Shown here one piece after another: positions 34,012 to 43,648 of a stretch of 43,648 bases of DNA. A model generated the notes under the pieces. It was not told the DNA's origin and did no database searches. It was given only the letters and a program-made list of their open reading frames with translations. Within the stretch, counting starts at the first letter, position 1. Each line of letters starts with the position of its first letter. Source of the stretch: Ophiocordyceps camponoti-saundersi (nom. inval.) (lineage: Eukaryota; Ascomycota; Sordariomycetes; Hypocreales; Ophiocordycipitaceae); the NCBI GenBank assembly GCA_003339415.1, contig PDHQ01000286.1, positions 1 through 43,648 of the forward strand, in the 5' to 3' direction. A program made the translations under genes and the position numbers.

Positions 34012-36913
34012 TTTAATAATATTAATAATACCTAAGCTTAGATATTATATAAAATTTATAAAATAAAATATAATATTAACTAATAAATTATAAATAATAT
34101 TAAAATAAATTAATTAAAATATATATTAAATAATATATTTAAGCTTAATTATATATTTAATTTAAACTTAATAAAGCTATTATTAAAAATAAAGCTAAAA
34201 ATAAATAAAAAAGTAATAGCCTTATTACTTATTCTTATTATATTAATATTAAAAAATAAGTTAAAGTAAATAATAGTTAAAAAGAATAAGAAAATAAGCG
34301 AAGCGGAGGAGGAAGTAAGTAAGGTAAAGATAGCTAATAAGGTAAAAAAAGCTAAAAGCGCGAAAATAGCTAAAAATATAGTAAGGAAAATAAGGGCGGG
34401 AGCGGAGAAGGAGTTAGTAAAAATAAAGGTAATAAAAGCTATAAAAAAAGCCGGAGCTAAAGCTAAACTTTATCTAAGTACCTAAATCCCTTTTTATAAA
34501 GTTTATATTAATAATATTAAAGCGCGTAATAAAAAGCGATAATAATAGCTTAAAAGATAAGCTTATAAAAGTTAAGGGCGTAATTAAGCGTAAAAGATAA
34601 AGTAAAAAGTAAAGGCGGAAAAAAAGTAAGTAAGCTAAATAAAGCTAAATAAATTAAGAAGCGAAGTTAAAAATAAGGTATAAGGTAAATAGATAATAAT
34701 TATATAGTAAAAATACTAAAAACTATCCTTTACGCTTAAATTTTATATTTAAATATTTTAATATATTTAAATATTATAAAATAATAAAAAAAGTTAAACT
34801 AGTAAAGGCGTTATAAGTAAAGAAATTATAAAATAAAAAAGCTTATAATAGCTTTATAACTAAAAGCTTTATTAAAATGCTTATAATTTTAAATTAAATT
34901 TATAAAAAATATTATTAAGAGCGTTTTTTTATAAGCGGTTAGTTTATAATATAAAGTAAAGTAAGCTATTATCTTATCTTCCTTATTATTATAAAAATAA
35001 TAAAAGGTTATAATTATAGAAATATTATAAATATAAAGAAACTTATTAAAGCTAATTTTACTATTATAAAGCTAAGTTAAGGCGTTACTTAAGAATTTCA
35101 GAAAGCTTTAATAAATTTATAAAGTATTATTAAGTTTTAAATAAGGTAGTTTATTAATAAGATATTTAAAAAACTAGCTATATTTTTAAAGCTTTCTTTT
35201 CTTAAAGTTTTAGTAAAGCTATTATTTATTATAAAAATAAGCTTTTAAAATCTTAAAGGACTAAGAGGTAATATTTAAAGTCTATACTTAAATAATAAAA
35301 AAGAATTAGAGGAATTTAAAAAAAATATAAGTAAAGCGGGGCTAACTTTTATAATATTAGTAAAGGTATATAATAATTCTCTTAAAAGCGGAGTAAATAT
35401 AAGCTATAAGTTTTTTATTATAAAAAAATTAATAGCTATAAATAGCGTAATAAAATAAGTAAATATTAATAAAAGGGATAAAGGTTTCGAACTTAATATA
35501 ATAAAAAAAGGTTACTTAGTACGCTTTAAAAATAATATAAAAGTATTTAAACTAAGTTATAGCTAATTATTAAAAAATAAAGCCTTTAAGTTCCCCGCTT
35601 AGTAAGGTTAAAGTAAAGTAAATTATAGCGCTAAAAGCGATTATAAACTTAATAACTTTAATATAAATTTCCCTTACTTAAAAAAGTAAAAAGCTTTAAG
35701 TAAATAAAATAAGCTTAGTTAAGGCTAGCTATTAATAAGCGAGCTTCCTTATAAAATAATAAAAATATAGCTTTTATTAAAATTTATAATAAATTTAAAT
35801 TTTAAATATATATACTTTTTATATAAGTTAAATAATATTCTTATTAAAGATTAGCAAAGTTATATTAGCGGAGTAAGCTTTCGTAAAATAAAAAAGCTTA
35901 CTTTTAAGTAGCTAAAAAGTTATTTTATACTCTATTACTTAATTATAATAAATATTTTAAGCTTATTTAAGCTAATAATAGACTTAAGCGAAAGTATACT
36001 TAATATTAAAAATATTAATATTATTTATAAATTTAATAATAAATATATTAATTACTTATTTTAAGTGCTTATAAAAAGATAAGATATATAAGATAAATAA
36101 TATTAAATAGAGTAAGGAGCCTTAAGAGATTTCGGTAAAAATAAGAAAAAAGTTTAATAATTTATTATTAACTTTTAAGTAAAAAGTATAATTAAAAAGG
36201 TAAGAGCGGAGGAAAGCTATAATTTATCTAAGGAAGCTAAAAAAGTTAAGGATTTCTATTAGCTTAAAATATAAAATATAATTAAAAGCGCTTATTATAT
36301 TTAATATTAGAAAAAAGGCGGAGCTTTAAAAGCTTTAAATAATATAAATAAACTTTATTAGAAAAAGTAAAGCGCTATTAGTAAATTAGTTAAGCTAGTT
36401 ACTTATTTAACCTTATAATAAGATTTTTATAAACTCCGATACGTGGGATATTTTCTTTATTATTATAATTTTAAAATCTTATTTATAATATTAAAAAAGG
36501 AGATAAGATAATAGCCGCTTAAAGTCTAATAAACTTTTAAGCTTTTTCCTATTTTTTAGAAAATTATACTATTAAAAGTTTAATATTAAGTAAAGAAATA
36601 TTTATAAGTAATATATTTTTAAAAAAGCTTAGTTAAGATTATTATAAAAGGTTATTTATAACTTTTTAAAAAGCTAATAAAGATATTATTAAGCTTAGTA
36701 AATTTTTATAATATAATATTAAAAATAATAAAGCGGATTTTATTTTTAATAACTTAAAAAGGAATATTAATTAAAGGGAAAAAGTTAGAGATAGGAAAAT
36801 ATAAAATATTTTTTAAAAAATAAGAAAAGAATTTATAAGCTAAAAGCTTTAACTTTTCGAAAAAAAATAATTAGAAAGTAAAGTCTATATCTTATTAAAA
36901 AAAGGAGTATATA
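34012..36913. pseudogene. Unidentified decayed element
   Basis: RIP-affected DNA with longer stop-poor stretches than random AT DNA. A plus-strand Lys/Ala/Glu-rich frame lies at about 34290-34480 (EAEEEVSKVKIANKVKKAKS and following), and others near 35280-35520. No domain is recognisable on either strand. The AAT tract at its left edge could be the tail of a minus-strand LINE, but no RT motif was found. It is interrupted at 36914 by the second 1776-bp element. Confidence 0.4.
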
Positions 36914-37123
36914 TATAAGAGATTAGTCTATAACTAATTATAGCTAGATAGGGGGGATTATAGCGGATATATTTAGGTCTTCCCGATAGCGCTTAGTTAT
37001 CGCGCGGGGTATATAGCTAGCTTAGGAGGGGGGCTTCTCTCCCCTCTTTTTCCTCTTTTCGATAGCTTTAATTATAACTCTATTTTAGCTTATTTTTATA
37101 GTCGCCTTAGTAAAACCTTTATA
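36914..37123 (+). repeat. 5' LTR of 1776-bp element copy 2
   Basis: 210 bp, TATAAGAGATTA to AACCTTTATA, colinear with the three other LTR copies in the window. Confidence 0.9.
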
Positions 37124-38479
37124 TTAATTAAAGCTCTTCTTACCGCTAACTAAATATAAAAGTAAGATCTTAGTATAGAATATTATTAAATTCTACTTAT
37201 ATTAAAGCTGCTTTTAGCTTATTCTAGCTTAGACTTTTAGCTAGCCGCTATATATATTAAATTTATAATCGATAAAGCTATAATTAGGGAGCCTAAGTCC
37301 TAGTTCTACTATATCTTTTCTTATCTTAGTACCTTTTAGTAGATATTTTTTCCGTACGTTATTATAGCTATAAATTTTTCTTACTAGCTTAAAGCCTTTT
37401 TAGCGTATATCTCTAAGCTTCTCGGGGAAAATTATAAAAAGCGCTAAGTAAGTTTTTCCTTAGTTAAGATATATTAAGGGCTATTAGAGCCCCTTAGAGA
37501 ATACGTTATAAGGTAAGAATATACCTTTTTCGAGGCTAGATTATTAAACTAATTTAATTATACTAAGATTATTCTACTCTTATCTAGGCTACGTAAAGAG
37601 CTATAAGAGCGCTTAGATTATAAGAACTAGCTTATAATATACGCGGCCTTTGCTAGCCTTCTCCGAAGCTTTAATAAAGTATTTAGTTCTAGGAATATTC
37701 TTAATATATTAGTTAATTTGCCGCCCCCCCTTTTTACTAACTTAATAAATATTATATTTATATAATCTTATTCTAGCACTACTAAGCGCTAGCGTTATTA
37801 TTAATATAATTAAATTAGTTATTTTAAGCGTAACTATTTAAAGCTTTATAAGCAAATAAGAATATTAAAGTTAGGGCTTTTTATAAGCGGAGCGGGGTAA
37901 TTAGAGGTAAATTTAAAATATTTTAATTAAAAGGATAATAAGTAAAAAAGGATAAGTATACGCTAAATATTATAGCTTAGGTAATTTCTAGCTTTATTAC
38001 GTTACTTTATATAAGGATAGTCCGCGCGTAGCTTAGGCGCGTAAATTTATTAATAAGTATATACTATAATTATATTACGCTTTAGCTTATAAATTAGCGC
38101 TAATAGTATATAGTAATAAGTATATAGCTAGCTTTACTATTTATTATAATTAGGGTATCTTCTAAGCTTTTTATAACTAGTATAGTACTACTTAGTTTCA
38201 TACGCTAGCTATATAGGTAAGTTTTTACTATTAATATATAAGTTTATTAATTCCTATTTTAAGCAGTGCTATAATTCTAAGCTTATTAGAGTCTTCCTTA
38301 TAAGGATTAGGGTTTAATTCCTTAAGCTATAAGGGAGCCCTTTTACCTTCTTATCCTTATCTTTACGAAAGCTATTAGGCTATTAGCTAGGGATTATATA
38401 AAATATCTTATTAGCGTAGTAATATATAACTTTTCTATCCTACGCTCTTACCTCCTTAGCTAGCTTAAGGAGGGGGCTA

Positions 38480-38689
38480 TATAAGGGATTAGTTTATAAC
38501 TAATTATAGCTAGATAAGGGGGATTATAGCGGATATATTTAGGTCTTCCCGATAGCGCTTAGTTATTACGCGGGGTATATAGCTAGCTCGGGAGGGGGGC
38601 TTCTCTCCCCTCTCCTTCCTCTCTTCGATAGCTTTAATTATAACTCTACTTTAGCTTACTTCTATAGTCGCCTTAGTAAGACCTTTATA
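38480..38689 (+). repeat. 3' LTR of 1776-bp element copy 2
   Basis: 210 bp, TATAAGGGATTA to GACCTTTATA, preceded by the polypurine tract and followed by the ATATA target copy. Confidence 0.9.
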
Positions 38690-38694
38690 ATATA

Positions 38695-43648
<4,954 letters not shown>

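Larger units (their letters stand above)
36914..38689 (+). mobile_element. 1776-bp LTR element, copy 2
   Basis: Same length (1776 bp), LTR length (210 bp), orientation and purine tract (AAGGAGGGGG at 38467-38476) as the copy at 7826-9601. It is flanked by ATATA on both sides (36909-36913 and 38690-38694), consistent with a 5-bp target duplication, though less informative because of base composition. Copies differ mainly by transitions. The interior has no recognisable pol domain, so it is probably non-autonomous. Confidence 0.88.

Overview
This window is from a filamentous ascomycete (Pezizomycotina-like). The genes carry short introns of 54-87 bases with fungal branch sites (CTAAC or CTGAC) and encode TFIIIC, Vps45 and a fungal cystathionine beta-lyase. 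The rest is extremely AT-rich DNA in which the dinucleotides CA and TG are almost absent while CG is kept. That is the signature of repeat-induced point mutation (RIP). The genus cannot be told from what is visible.

Layout. A gene for the TPR subunit of TFIIIC (TFC4/sfc4; five exons, minus strand, 547-3761) sits at the left. An AT block of about 16.5 kb follows. It holds a RIP-destroyed Ty3/gypsy chromovirus (4803-13073; 186-bp LTRs; target duplication ATTAT) with a smaller 1776-bp LTR element nested inside its RNase H region (7826-9601; 210-bp LTRs; duplication TAATA). Next come a second, minus-strand gypsy remnant (about 14.1-17.9 kb) and two clusters of TAGTCTTTAG-type motifs (17.9-19.4 kb). 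A small gene island at 20.4-24.2 kb carries VPS45 (plus strand) and cystathionine beta-lyase (minus strand), which converge with 146 bp between them. A second AT block runs to the window end. It holds a RIP-destroyed LINE (25044-31759) flanked by a 14-bp target duplication, a GC-rich minisatellite, AAT microsatellites, an unidentified decayed element, a second 1776-bp LTR element (36914-38689), a short telomere-like motif, and an 88-bp exact repeat that reaches the window edge.

The three genes are housekeeping and not functionally linked: RNA polymerase III initiation, endosomal SNARE assembly, and methionine synthesis. I found no CRISPR array, tRNA, rRNA, defence island or biosynthetic cluster. 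The main interest is the well-preserved transposon archaeology: structure, target duplications and reading frames can still be read after near-saturating RIP. A second point of interest is what happens to genes at the edges of such blocks.
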